In this document: piece after piece, positions 42,030 through 50,512 of the stretch
Layout of the letters: each line of letters starts with the position of its first letter
Position numbering within the stretch: position 1 is the first letter of the stretch
Origin: DAIRDK01 sp035403225
Lineage (GTDB): Bacteria; Bacteroidota; Bacteroidia; Bacteroidales; FEN-979
Length of the DNA stretch: 64,000 bases
Assembly (NCBI GenBank): GCA_035403225.1
Contig: DAONET010000012.1
Location: forward strand, 1 to 64,000
Direction of reading: 5' to 3'
Program-made: the position numbers and the translations under genes
Notes under the pieces: generated by a model
Told to the model about the DNA's origin: nothing
What the model saw: the letters and a program-made list of their open reading frames with translations, nothing else
The model's database searches: none

Positions 42030-44999
42030 TCACCCGCCTCTCGGGTCTTTGCGGATGGGCATCTTCGCCATTTGTTTTACTTCCATCGAGGGGAACCCGA
42101 ATTCCTCCACGATTTTTCCTTTCACCAGGTAGATCCCTTCGCCCCGGAACGGGTAATCTTTGAGGGAAGCAGGGAAATGAACGGTATCGAAGAACTGCCC
42201 GGTCACATCCAGAAAGGTTCCAAAGTTCATCCATTCGTTTTTGATCGTCCGAGCATATTTGATCGTGACCAGCAAACCCAGCATACGTACCGTTTTACCC
42301 GCGTACCTCATCATGTCGCCGGCCAGGATATCGCCCCTGTAGCGGGTTTCAAGCAGGTCGAACCAAGAGCTGGTGACAGGGAAGCCCAGCATCTCGATCT
42401 CATCATACACATCCGTGAGCGGGTCGTATTCCAGTTCCGGCATGAGGAATTGCTTCACCGGGGCGGGGAACAGGGCGGCGGGCAGGCCATCTTTCCCGGC
42501 TCCTCCGGCAACCGTCTTCCCCAACAGCATATGCGCTTCCCAAAGCAGCGCAGCTTTGGATTTCCCGGTAAAACGGAAGGCGCCGGTACGGATCAGGATG
42601 ATCAGCTGGTCCAGGGTCACCGGCACCTGCTCAACAAAATCCTCCAGCCCGGTATATCGTCCGTTATCCGCCGCCCGTCGTCCTTCGACGACCATCTTCC
42701 CTACTGTTGCTTCGAGGTTCGCGACATGGATAAAACCCAGGTAGATATCCTTCCCCCGGATGCAGGTCTTGTATTCGCTGTTGTTGACACAGGGAGGGTG
42801 AAGATTCCCTCCGCAGATCCGGGCTTCGTTGAGGTAAACCCAGGAAGGGTAAAACCCTCCGAAATTATTAATCACTCCGACCATAAATTCAAGCGGGAAC
42901 CATGCTTTCAGGAAAAGGCTCTGGTAGCTCTCCACCGCGTAAGACGCCGAATGGGCCTTGGAAAACGAATAGCCTGCAAACGATTCGATCTGACGCCACA
43001 CCTCTTTGGTCACCTCTTCGGGGTAACCCGATTGGCGGCAGTTATCAAAAAAACGGTCGATGATTCGCTGTAATTCCTTTTTCGATCGGTACTTACCGCT
43101 CATGGCCCGCCGTATCACATCGGCTTCTGAAAGGTCGAGACCGGCAAAATGATGGCATATCTTCAGCACATCCTCCTGATACACCATTACCCCGAACGTC
43201 TCTTTCAGCTGTTCCTCCATCACCGGGTGGAGATAGCGGAATTTACCGGGATGATGAAACCGGTAGATGTACTCCTTCATCATCCCCGATCGCGCCACTC
43301 CCGGCCGGATGATCGAACTGGCCGCCACCAGCGTGCGGTAATTGTCGCAATGCAGTTTCTTCAGCAAGCCGCGCATGGCAGGACTCTCCACGTAGAAGCA
43401 GCCGATGGTACGGGCTGACCGCAACAGATTCTTGACCTTTTCATCCTTCTTAAATCTCTCCACATCGTGAACATCCACGCTAATCCCCCTGTTCTTCCTG
43501 ACGATGGCGGCTGTTTCGCAGATATGTCCGATCCCGCGCTGGCTGAGGATATCCATTTTTTCAAAGCCGATATCTTCCGCCACATACATATCCCACTGGG
43601 TAGTGGGAAACCCTTTGGGAGGCAGATCCAAGGCGGTATATGAATTTATCGGGGCATCGGAGACCAGTACTCCTCCGGCATGAATGGAACGGACGTTGGG
43701 AAAATCGGTCATCTTCTCCCCGATCTCGCAGATCCGGCGTATCACCCGGTTGTTGTTGATCGCTTCTTCCGGATGCTTCAGAAAAGTATCCATCTCGCTT
43801 TTCGGGAGTCCGTGCACTTTTCCCAGTTCCCGGTAGATGGAATTCCCTTTGAAGGTAGACATGGCACCCAGCAGGGCGGTATGCCCATATCCGTGACGTT
43901 TGAAGATGTAATCCAGCACCTCGTCGCGCTCTTTCCAGGAATAATCAATATCGAAATCGGGTGGTGAGGTCCGTTTGGGGTTGATAAAACGCTCAAAATA
44001 GAGGTCCAGGTCGATGGGATCAACATCCGTGATCTTCAGGCAATAGGCGATGATACTGTTCGCCCCGCTGCCCCGGCCTACATGATAGAAGCCTCTGCTC
44101 ATGGAATAGCGGATGATATCCCAGGCTATCAGGAAGTACGAGGCAAAGCCCATGTTGCTGATGATCTCCAACTCGTGGCGGATCCTTCGTGTTGCCTCCT
44201 GATGCCCGCGCCCGTACCGATATTCCATCCCATCCATCGCCAGCTTCTCCAGCAGTATCCTGTCATCGCAGACCATCCCGGTAAAGCTTTTCTTGTTCTT
44301 GCAAGTATGAAAGTTGAAATCGATGCTGCAATCCTCCGTCAGCTTCCCGGTATTCCGGATGATGCCGGGAAAGTCGGCATACATCTTCTGCAACAGGCCG
44401 GGCGGGAGGAAATATTCGTCGTTACGGCAGAGATGGCGAGGCTCTAATCTGGTGATCAACAAATTGTTGTCGATGGCTCTCAGGTTGCAATGAAGGTCAT
44501 AGTCTGACTCTCCGCCGAGGGTGACCGGCGCCAGGATCACGGCGTTACGCAGGATGGAGTCATCGCGGCATAAGCGCAGCCGGGTAAGATCCGACGGGCG
44601 GACGCCGATAAACTCGTTCTCCCTCCTTTTTCCGCCCGGCGCCGTCAGGGTGGACATCGGGCGGATGACTACTGCATTTTCAAACGCCGGCGGGTGGTCG
44701 GGAAGCGGAAGACCCTTTACATTATGGAAAGTCAGGAATTCATTCAACTCCCGGAAGCCATCATTGTTCTTCGCCAGACCGATATATAACACCGCGTCGT
44801 CCCTTCTGAATTCGATCCCGGCAATGGGCTTGATGTGATGCTCCCTGCAGGCACTGATGAACGTCATGATCCCTGTCGAATTGTTGATATCGGTCAGCGC
44901 CAGCGCCTGAATGCCCTGACCGGCGGCACGTTCGACAAGCGTCTCGACAGACATTGTACCGTAACGCAAGCTGTAATATGAATGACCGTTCAAATACAT
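42030..44999 (-). CDS. DnaE-like DNA polymerase III alpha subunit of the mutagenesis cassette
   Basis: A 989-residue C-family polymerase, shorter than the main replicative DnaE and close to DnaE2/ImuC size. The palm Asp residues are intact: D350 and D352 in 'PDFDIDYS' and D483 in 'EKMDILS'. The C-terminal OB-fold is present ('VRMLGLLVTIKYARTIKNEW'). The N-terminal PHP domain is altered: the metal-binding H-x-H reads 'NGHS' and the 'TDH' motif reads 'TDI', so PHP activity is probably lost. It overlaps dinB by 10 nt, so the two polymerases are translated together. Role: error-prone lesion bypass. Confidence 0.9.
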   Translation of the reverse strand: MYLNGHSYYSLRYGTMSVETLVERAAGQGIQALALTDINNSTGIMTFISACREHHIKPIAGIEFRRDDAVLYIGLAKNNDGFRELNEFLTFHNVKGLPLPDHPPAFENAVVIRPMSTLTAPGGKRRENEFIGVRPSDLTRLRLCRDDSILRNAVILAPVTLGGESDYDLHCNLRAIDNNLLITRLEPRHLCRNDEYFLPPGLLQKMYADFPGIIRNTGKLTEDCSIDFNFHTCKNKKSFTGMVCDDRILLEKLAMDGMEYRYGRGHQEATRRIRHELEIISNMGFASYFLIAWDIIRYSMSRGFYHVGRGSGANSIIAYCLKITDVDPIDLDLYFERFINPKRTSPPDFDIDYSWKERDEVLDYIFKRHGYGHTALLGAMSTFKGNSIYRELGKVHGLPKSEMDTFLKHPEEAINNNRVIRRICEIGEKMTDFPNVRSIHAGGVLVSDAPINSYTALDLPPKGFPTTQWDMYVAEDIGFEKMDILSQRGIGHICETAAIVRKNRGISVDVHDVERFKKDEKVKNLLRSARTIGCFYVESPAMRGLLKKLHCDNYRTLVAASSIIRPGVARSGMMKEYIYRFHHPGKFRYLHPVMEEQLKETFGVMVYQEDVLKICHHFAGLDLSEADVIRRAMSGKYRSKKELQRIIDRFFDNCRQSGYPEEVTKEVWRQIESFAGYSFSKAHSASYAVESYQSLFLKAWFPLEFMVGVINNFGGFYPSWVYLNEARICGGNLHPPCVNNSEYKTCIRGKDIYLGFIHVANLEATVGKMVVEGRRAADNGRYTGLEDFVEQVPVTLDQLIILIRTGAFRFTGKSKAALLWEAHMLLGKTVAGGAGKDGLPAALFPAPVKQFLMPELEYDPLTDVYDEIEMLGFPVTSSWFDLLETRYRGDILAGDMMRYAGKTVRMLGLLVTIKYARTIKNEWMNFGTFLDVTGQFFDTVHFPASLKDYPFRGEGIYLVKGKIVEEFGFPSMEVKQMAKMPIRKDPRGG

Positions 45000-46165
45000 T
45001 CCGCTTCGTCGCTCCTTACTGTCACTCCTCTCACCACGATGGACGGGCCATATTTTCTCCGCACCTTGTCCATGGCCTGGTAGAGGCTGATCATCTCCGT
45101 ATTGTCTTCGAACATATTAAGTTGCGGGGCGCCGGGGATGAGCCGGCTGAAGCGCACCCCGATGAGGCGGATCAGCATGCGGCGCTGGTAAAGCCGGTCG
45201 AAAAGGCTCTTCACCAACGGGATCAGCTGGTGATCGTATGCTGTATAGGGGATGTTCTGCTGCATCGTATGGGTGTCGAAACCCGAGTAGCGGATCTTCA
45301 CGGTTACGCAAGCCGTCAGTTTCTGCTGGTCACGCAGTTCAAACGCCAGCTTCTCGACCATCTTCACCAGGATCTCTTTCATCCGGACAATATCGATGGT
45401 ATCCTGGTCAAACGTGGTCTCGGTGCTGATTGATTTCGCTTCGGAATAGGGATGCACCGGTGTATTGTCAATGCCGTTGGCTTTCTGCCAGATCACGATC
45501 CCGTTCTTCCCCATGACCCGTTCCATCATCTCGGGCGGTACCAGGCGAAGGGTGTTGATGGTGATGATCCCCATCGAGCGCAACAAGTGACAGGTCTTCT
45601 CGCCGATCATCGGGATCTTGCCGACAGGCAAAGGGTTAAGAAACGTCTGTACAGCGGGCTGCAACACCTCCAGCTCGCCATTGGGTTTGGCTTCGCCCGT
45701 GGCAATCTTAGAAACAGTTTTGTTCACCGACAAACCGAAAGAGATCGGCAGTCCGGTGTTACGGATGATCGTCTGCCGCAGCTCATGCGACCACTGAAGC
45801 GTCCCGAAAAAACGATCCATCCCCGTCACATCAATGTAATGCTCGTCTATCGAGGCTTTTTCATACACCGGCGCCCGCTCAGCGATGATATCCGTGACCA
45901 TGTGGGAGTATTTCGAATAACACTCCATATCTCCCCGGATGAGCACCGCATCGCGGCATAATACCCTGGCCATCTTCATGGGCATGGCGGAATGCACCCC
46001 AAAACGGCGGGCCTCATAGCTGCAACTCGACACCACGCTCCGGTCGGAAGCCCCTCCGATAATCACCGGCTTCCCTGCTAACTCGGGACGCATCAACCGC
46101 TCTACCGATACAAAAAAAGTATCGAGATCGAGATGAACAATATGCCGGTTGTCGGAATTGACCAT
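44990..46165 (-). CDS. dinB: DNA polymerase IV-type (Y family) enzyme
   Basis: A 391-residue Y-family polymerase. Catalytic D13 ('VHLDLDTFFVSVE') and the pair D107-E108 ('SIDEHYIDVTG') are kept, so unlike ImuB it should be active. A beta-clamp binding motif 'QLNMF' is at residues 348-352, followed by about 39 residues. It lies first in the dinB-dnaE operon and is divergent from the XRE-S24 regulator, 56 nt away, which fits damage-inducible control. Confidence 0.93.
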   Translation of the reverse strand: MVNSDNRHIVHLDLDTFFVSVERLMRPELAGKPVIIGGASDRSVVSSCSYEARRFGVHSAMPMKMARVLCRDAVLIRGDMECYSKYSHMVTDIIAERAPVYEKASIDEHYIDVTGMDRFFGTLQWSHELRQTIIRNTGLPISFGLSVNKTVSKIATGEAKPNGELEVLQPAVQTFLNPLPVGKIPMIGEKTCHLLRSMGIITINTLRLVPPEMMERVMGKNGIVIWQKANGIDNTPVHPYSEAKSISTETTFDQDTIDIVRMKEILVKMVEKLAFELRDQQKLTACVTVKIRYSGFDTHTMQQNIPYTAYDHQLIPLVKSLFDRLYQRRMLIRLIGVRFSRLIPGAPQLNMFEDNTEMISLYQAMDKVRRKYGPSIVVRGVTVRSDEAECI

Positions 46166-46173
46166 TTTTTAGT

Positions 46174-46198
46174 TATCTTTGTGATTACAATATAGTCA
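46174..46198. promoter_or_regulatory. Divergent control region of the mutagenesis cassette
   Basis: On the plus strand TATCTTTG (46174-46181) fits the -7 box for the XRE-S24 gene. Right behind it, TGATTA-CAATA-TAGTCA (46182-46198) is an inverted repeat with one mismatch and covers the expected start of transcription. In a 56-nt gap it could block both genes when bound. Confidence 0.5.
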
Positions 46199-46221
46199 TT
46201 TTGTTCCAAAAAACCAAAAAA

Positions 46222-47025
46222 ATGTATCTCGGACAGAACATAAAATTCCTGCGAAAGCGCCGGAACCTCACCCAGGAGGATGTGGCTAACTCATTGAATT
46301 TGAAACGTTCAACGCTGAATAACTACGAGAACCTGGCCGCCCAGCCCGGCATGGAGACATTGATCGCCCTTTCCGACTATTACAAAATCGCCATCGACAC
46401 GCTGATCAAGGTAGATCTTTCGGCCCTCCCCGAGAGCCAGGTTCGCCAGATCGAGAGGGGATTCGATGTGTTTATTAAAGGGTCATCGCTGCGGGTACTG
46501 GCCACCACCATCAGTCCCGATAACGAAGAAAACATCGAGCTGGTCGCCGAGAAAGCCAAGGCCGGTTATACCTCGGGGTTTGCCGATCCCGAATACATCA
46601 GCATCCTCCCGACCTTCCGGTTACCGTTCCTGTCAAAGCAGAAGAAATACCGTACTTTTCAGATCAGCGGCGACTCCATGCTCCCCATTCCCGACAAAGC
46701 CTGGGTAACAGGGATGTATGTGCAGGATTGGTCGTCCATCCGCGACAAAGACGCCTATATTATTCTCACGGCCGAAGAAGGAATCGTCTTTAAAGTCGTA
46801 GAAAACAGGCTGAAAAACGAAGGGAAGCTCATCCTGCATTCGCTGAACCCGTCTTATCCGCCGTTTGATATGGAAGCAAAGGACATCCGGGAGATCTGGC
46901 AGTTTGTGCATTTCATCAGCGGAGAGTTGCCACAGAATGAGATGTCGGAAACCGAGCGGCTGACGCGCACCGTAAAAGCGCTCCAGGAAGAGGTGAAAGC
47001 CATTCAGATGAAACTGAACCTGTAA
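46222..47025 (+). CDS. XRE-S24 self-cleaving repressor
   Basis: A 267-residue LexA/CI-like regulator. An XRE helix-turn-helix is at residues about 7-60 ('NLTQEDVANSLNLKRSTLNNYE'-like region). The C-terminal S24 domain has the nucleophile S152 in 'ISGDSMLPI' and the general base K191 in 'GIVFKVV'. A cleavage site Ala114-Gly115 ('AKAGYTSGF') sits between the domains as in LexA and UmuD. A short coiled coil ends the protein. Start at ATG 46222 is chosen over a TTG at 46201. Divergent from dinB-dnaE, it is the likely RecA-responsive repressor of that operon. Confidence 0.9.
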   Translation: MYLGQNIKFLRKRRNLTQEDVANSLNLKRSTLNNYENLAAQPGMETLIALSDYYKIAIDTLIKVDLSALPESQVRQIERGFDVFIKGSSLRVLATTISPDNEENIELVAEKAKAGYTSGFADPEYISILPTFRLPFLSKQKKYRTFQISGDSMLPIPDKAWVTGMYVQDWSSIRDKDAYIILTAEEGIVFKVVENRLKNEGKLILHSLNPSYPPFDMEAKDIREIWQFVHFISGELPQNEMSETERLTRTVKALQEEVKAIQMKLNL

Positions 47026-47032
47026 CCCGGGG

Positions 47033-48964
47033 TCACTGGTTGCCGGTGATCCGGAATTCCGTCCGCCGGTTGTTCGCCCGGCCCGCTTCTGTTTCGTTAG
47101 TGTCGATGGGCCGTGTCAGACCATACCCCGCATAGGTGAGCCGGGAAACAGAAACACCCTGGTTGATGAGATACTCGTACACCGCTTTGGCCCTGTTTTC
47201 AGAGAGTGTCCGGTTGTAATCCGGAGTACCTACATTATCGGTATGACCACTGATCTCGATGGTCATCCGGGGATTCTTCTTCAACAGGGTCGCCAGACGT
47301 TCAAGTTCTGTCCTGGATTCAGGCTTCAGGTTATATTTATCCGTATCGAAAAAAATATTTTTCAGGATGACCGTTTCTCCTACTCTCATCGGTTGAAGCG
47401 GGATCTGCTTCGTAATGGGCTCAAGGGAGTTTTCCGGTCCCGTCAGTGAGAAATGATCAGAATAGAAAAGATAACCTTCCCGGGAAACATTTAACGCATA
47501 ATCTTTGCTGACGGGCAGGATCAGCATGAATTCACCGGTAACGGAATTACTTTCTGACCGGGCCACTATCTTACCGCTGATCAGATCCGTCAATTCAAAA
47601 GCCGCTTTCAATTTTGCTTTAGTCTCTTTATCAAAGACAATCCCTTTGAAGTATGTCACCCTCTCCGGCTGAGCCTCTTTGTACAGGTCAAAGGAATAAA
47701 TATCCTGTCGGCCGAAACCCCCGAATTTATCCGAAGAAATATAAGCAACATCACCGGTGGAATTCACCAGCAGCGTGATCTCATCCGAGCAGGTATTGAT
47801 CGGATAACCCATATTCACCGGCTTTTTCCAATTCCCGTAAATATCTTTTTTCGAATAATAAAGATCGAATCCTCCCATGCCGGGATGGCCCTTGGACGAG
47901 AAATACAACGTTTGATCGTCGGGATGGATGAAGGGAGCCATTTCTTCTTTGGGTGTGTTGATCGAATCGCCGAGGTTGACAGGATCCGACCAGTTGTAAT
48001 CATCCAGCAGCACGGTTTTCCAGATATCAGAGCTCCCATGACCACCGGGCCGTTTACTGGCAAAATACAGTGTTTTTCCATCACCCGAGAACGAGGGTTG
48101 AGAATCCCATGTCCCCGAATTGACCACCGGTCCCAGGTTTTGCGGTTCTCCCCAACCCATTCCTTCTTTTCGGGACCAGTAGAGATCGCAGCTGCCCATC
48201 CCATCGGGCCGGTCACAGGCGGCGAAGAACAGGAACCGGCCATCGGGAGAGATGAATAAGCCGCCCTCGTTACCTCCCGTATTGATCGGCGACCCCAGGT
48301 TGATGGCCTTTCCCCAGGCCGTATCTTTCTTTACAGAAAAGAAAAACTCTTCCTGCAACCCACTGCCCGTTTCGCCGCCGGGAATGTTCCTGGTAAAGAA
48401 CAGCCTGCTGCCATCTGTCGTGATGGTATTAACGTATTCGCTGTACTGGGTGTTGATGCTATCCCCGAGATTTACGGGATGAAAGGGAACCGGGTGAGCC
48501 ATGGCGTTGATCCCGAACTCACAGTTTTTCAACGACTGCATGGCTGATGCCCTGGCTGGTTCAGCCAGGTTATCGTACGAGAGAAAGCGAAGAAAACTCT
48601 GTTGCGCTTCCTGATATTTTCCGGCATTCAGCTGAACATTTCCGACGATATTCCACAGCCGGGGCGAATAATCCGGATCGATGTCAAGTCCTTTCCGGTA
48701 GGCATCCATCGCCTCATTCCATTTTCCCATTTCCGAGCAGATATCGCCGATAAGCACCCATGCGTCGATGAACGACGGATCTGCTTTCAACGCTTTATCG
48801 AGCAGGATGAGCGCTTCTTTATCGTTACCGGCGTGATATTGATCGATGCCATCGTAGAAATACCGGGCAGCTTTTTTATCAGTTGTGCGCAGATTGTATG
48901 GATCCTGAGAGAAAAGAGCCGTTGATACTGTTAACAGGAGAAAGAAGAATACCAGTCGTTTCAT
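47033..48964 (-). CDS. PorE-like OmpA-family protein of the T9SS envelope
   Basis: A 643-residue exported protein. Order: signal peptide ending 'ALFSQ', TPR repeats (about residues 30-140), a PD40/WD40-type beta-propeller (about 165-430, blades such as 'PSFSGDGKTLYFASKRPGG'), a carboxypeptidase-regulatory-like domain (about 440-510), and a C-terminal OmpA peptidoglycan-binding domain ('ISGHTDNVGTPDYNRTLSENRA'). This is the domain order of PorE, which links the T9SS machinery to peptidoglycan. The signal peptide has no lipobox Cys, unlike the PorE lipoprotein. Last gene of the ffh-folD-queE unit. Confidence 0.82.
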   Translation of the reverse strand: MKRLVFFFLLLTVSTALFSQDPYNLRTTDKKAARYFYDGIDQYHAGNDKEALILLDKALKADPSFIDAWVLIGDICSEMGKWNEAMDAYRKGLDIDPDYSPRLWNIVGNVQLNAGKYQEAQQSFLRFLSYDNLAEPARASAMQSLKNCEFGINAMAHPVPFHPVNLGDSINTQYSEYVNTITTDGSRLFFTRNIPGGETGSGLQEEFFFSVKKDTAWGKAINLGSPINTGGNEGGLFISPDGRFLFFAACDRPDGMGSCDLYWSRKEGMGWGEPQNLGPVVNSGTWDSQPSFSGDGKTLYFASKRPGGHGSSDIWKTVLLDDYNWSDPVNLGDSINTPKEEMAPFIHPDDQTLYFSSKGHPGMGGFDLYYSKKDIYGNWKKPVNMGYPINTCSDEITLLVNSTGDVAYISSDKFGGFGRQDIYSFDLYKEAQPERVTYFKGIVFDKETKAKLKAAFELTDLISGKIVARSESNSVTGEFMLILPVSKDYALNVSREGYLFYSDHFSLTGPENSLEPITKQIPLQPMRVGETVILKNIFFDTDKYNLKPESRTELERLATLLKKNPRMTIEISGHTDNVGTPDYNRTLSENRAKAVYEYLINQGVSVSRLTYAGYGLTRPIDTNETEAGRANNRRTEFRITGNQ

Positions 48965-48973
48965 AGCGGTTGG

Positions 48974-49600
48974 TTAAGGGATTCTCATGTACTTGTGGCT
49001 TTGTATCGAAATTCTCCAACGTGGATGTTCTTTAATATAAGCAACGATGAAGGGAATCATCCGGGGCGCTTTGCTCCACTCGGGCTGAAGGAAGAGGATG
49101 CAATCCTGACTGACTCTGGCAGCATTCTGCTCCGCCCAGGAAAAATCATCCTCATCACAAATAATGACCTTTAACTCATGGGCTTTGCGCAAAGGCCCTT
49201 CCAGCGGGTGGCAATCTTTTTTCGGCGACACGCAGATCCAATCCCAGGTCCCTGTCAGTTCCTGCGAACCAGATGTCTCAAGGAAAGTTCGGATACCTTG
49301 TGATTTCAGACCGGCACACAGGTAGTCGAGGTTATACAGCATCGGTTCGCCGCCTGTCACGACCACTGCACCTGCCGGGCATTCCCTGGCACGGCGGATC
49401 ACATCATCGGCAGGGATGGGTGCAAAACCGGATGCCGGCCACGACTCTTTCACATCGCACCACTGGCAACCTACGTCACAGCCGCCGATGCGTATAAACC
49501 AAGCCGCCTGTCCGGTATTAAAGCCTTCTCCCTGAAGAGAGTAAAACTCCTCCATCACCGGCAACAGGATACCCTCTTTGACCTTCTCTTCTGTTGACAT
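48974..49600 (-). CDS. queE: 7-carboxy-7-deazaguanine synthase
   Basis: A 208-residue radical SAM enzyme of the queuosine pathway, turning 6-carboxytetrahydropterin into the 7-deazaguanine core. The cluster ligands are C41, C45 and C48 ('GGCDVGCQWCD', C-x3-C-x2-C). Substrate-contact segments 'FYSLQGEG' and 'VVTGGEPML' are present, and 'SPKKD' and 'LQPEW' follow. It is 1 nt after folD and 9 nt before the PorE-like gene. Confidence 0.96.
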   Translation of the reverse strand: MSTEEKVKEGILLPVMEEFYSLQGEGFNTGQAAWFIRIGGCDVGCQWCDVKESWPASGFAPIPADDVIRRARECPAGAVVVTGGEPMLYNLDYLCAGLKSQGIRTFLETSGSQELTGTWDWICVSPKKDCHPLEGPLRKAHELKVIICDEDDFSWAEQNAARVSQDCILFLQPEWSKAPRMIPFIVAYIKEHPRWRISIQSHKYMRIP

Positions 49601-49601
49601 G

Positions 49602-50486
49602 TCAGTACCTGATCTCTTTTTTAGCTGCTTTCAAGGTATTCTGAAGCAGGGAAACGACCGTCATCAGCCCCACCCCGCCGGGGACAGGGGTGATGAAACT
49701 GCATTTTTTCGACACCTCGGCAAACGCCACGTCGCCTTTCAGGCGGTAGCCCGATTTTGTATCATCAGCCGGGATACGATGCATCCCCACGTCAATGACC
49801 ACTGCATCTTTCTTGACCATATCTTCTGTCACGGCCTCCATGCGTCCCATGGCGACAATCAGAATATCGGCCTGACGGGTGAGGTCGGCTATGTCTTTGG
49901 TATAGCTGTGACATAAGGTCACGGTGCAATTACCCGGGTAATTTTTTCTGGACATCAGGATGGAGACGGGAGTGCCCACGATATGGCTGCGGCCCAGTAC
50001 GACACAATGTTTACCTTCCGTTTCGACATTATATCTTTCGAGCAGCGTCATGATCCCGAGAGGAGTTGCGGAAACGTAACAGGGCAGATTCAGTACCATG
50101 CGGCCGAGATTGACAGGATGGAAACCATCTACATCCTTTGAAGGAAGGATATGTTCAATGATCTTTTGTTCATCGAGATGTTTGGGCAGTGGCAACTGTA
50201 CGATGAATCCATCAATTTCCGGGTCGTTGTTCAGAAAATCGACCACTTCCAGCAACTGGTTCTCTTTGATTTTTTCCGGATAACGATAAACGGAAGAGAT
50301 GAAGCCGACCTCCCTGCAAGCCCGTTCTTTGGAAGCCACATAAGTCTGACTGCCGGGATCGTCGCCCACCAGCACTGCAGCCAAGTGTGGAGCCCGAATC
50401 CCTTTGTCGAGCATTTCTTCTTTTACCTCTTTAGCGATCTCGCATTTGATTTGTCCGGAGATCAGTTTCCCATCCAGTAATACCAT
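49602..50486 (-). CDS. folD: Methylenetetrahydrofolate dehydrogenase/cyclohydrolase
   Basis: A 294-residue cytoplasmic bifunctional enzyme that links 5,10-methylene- and 10-formyl-tetrahydrofolate. The catalytic 'YVASKERAC' (Tyr-x3-Lys), '[13 protein letters not shown]' and the NADP-binding '[17 protein letters not shown]' are all present, with '[11 protein letters not shown]' near the end. It lies between ffh (26 nt) and queE (1 nt) in one leftward operon. Confidence 0.97.
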   Translation of the reverse strand: MVLLDGKLISGQIKCEIAKEVKEEMLDKGIRAPHLAAVLVGDDPGSQTYVASKERACREVGFISSVYRYPEKIKENQLLEVVDFLNNDPEIDGFIVQLPLPKHLDEQKIIEHILPSKDVDGFHPVNLGRMVLNLPCYVSATPLGIMTLLERYNVETEGKHCVVLGRSHIVGTPVSILMSRKNYPGNCTVTLCHSYTKDIADLTRQADILIVAMGRMEAVTEDMVKKDAVVIDVGMHRIPADDTKSGYRLKGDVAFAEVSKKCSFITPVPGGVGLMTVVSLLQNTLKAAKKEIRY

Positions 50487-50512
50487 ATAAAATGATTAAT
50501 TGTTCTCCAACA

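Noticed and set aside
42072..43073. A 333-codon plus-strand open frame opposite dnaE
   Set aside because: Composition (His/Pro/Arg rich) and position mark it as a shadow of the polymerase gene.
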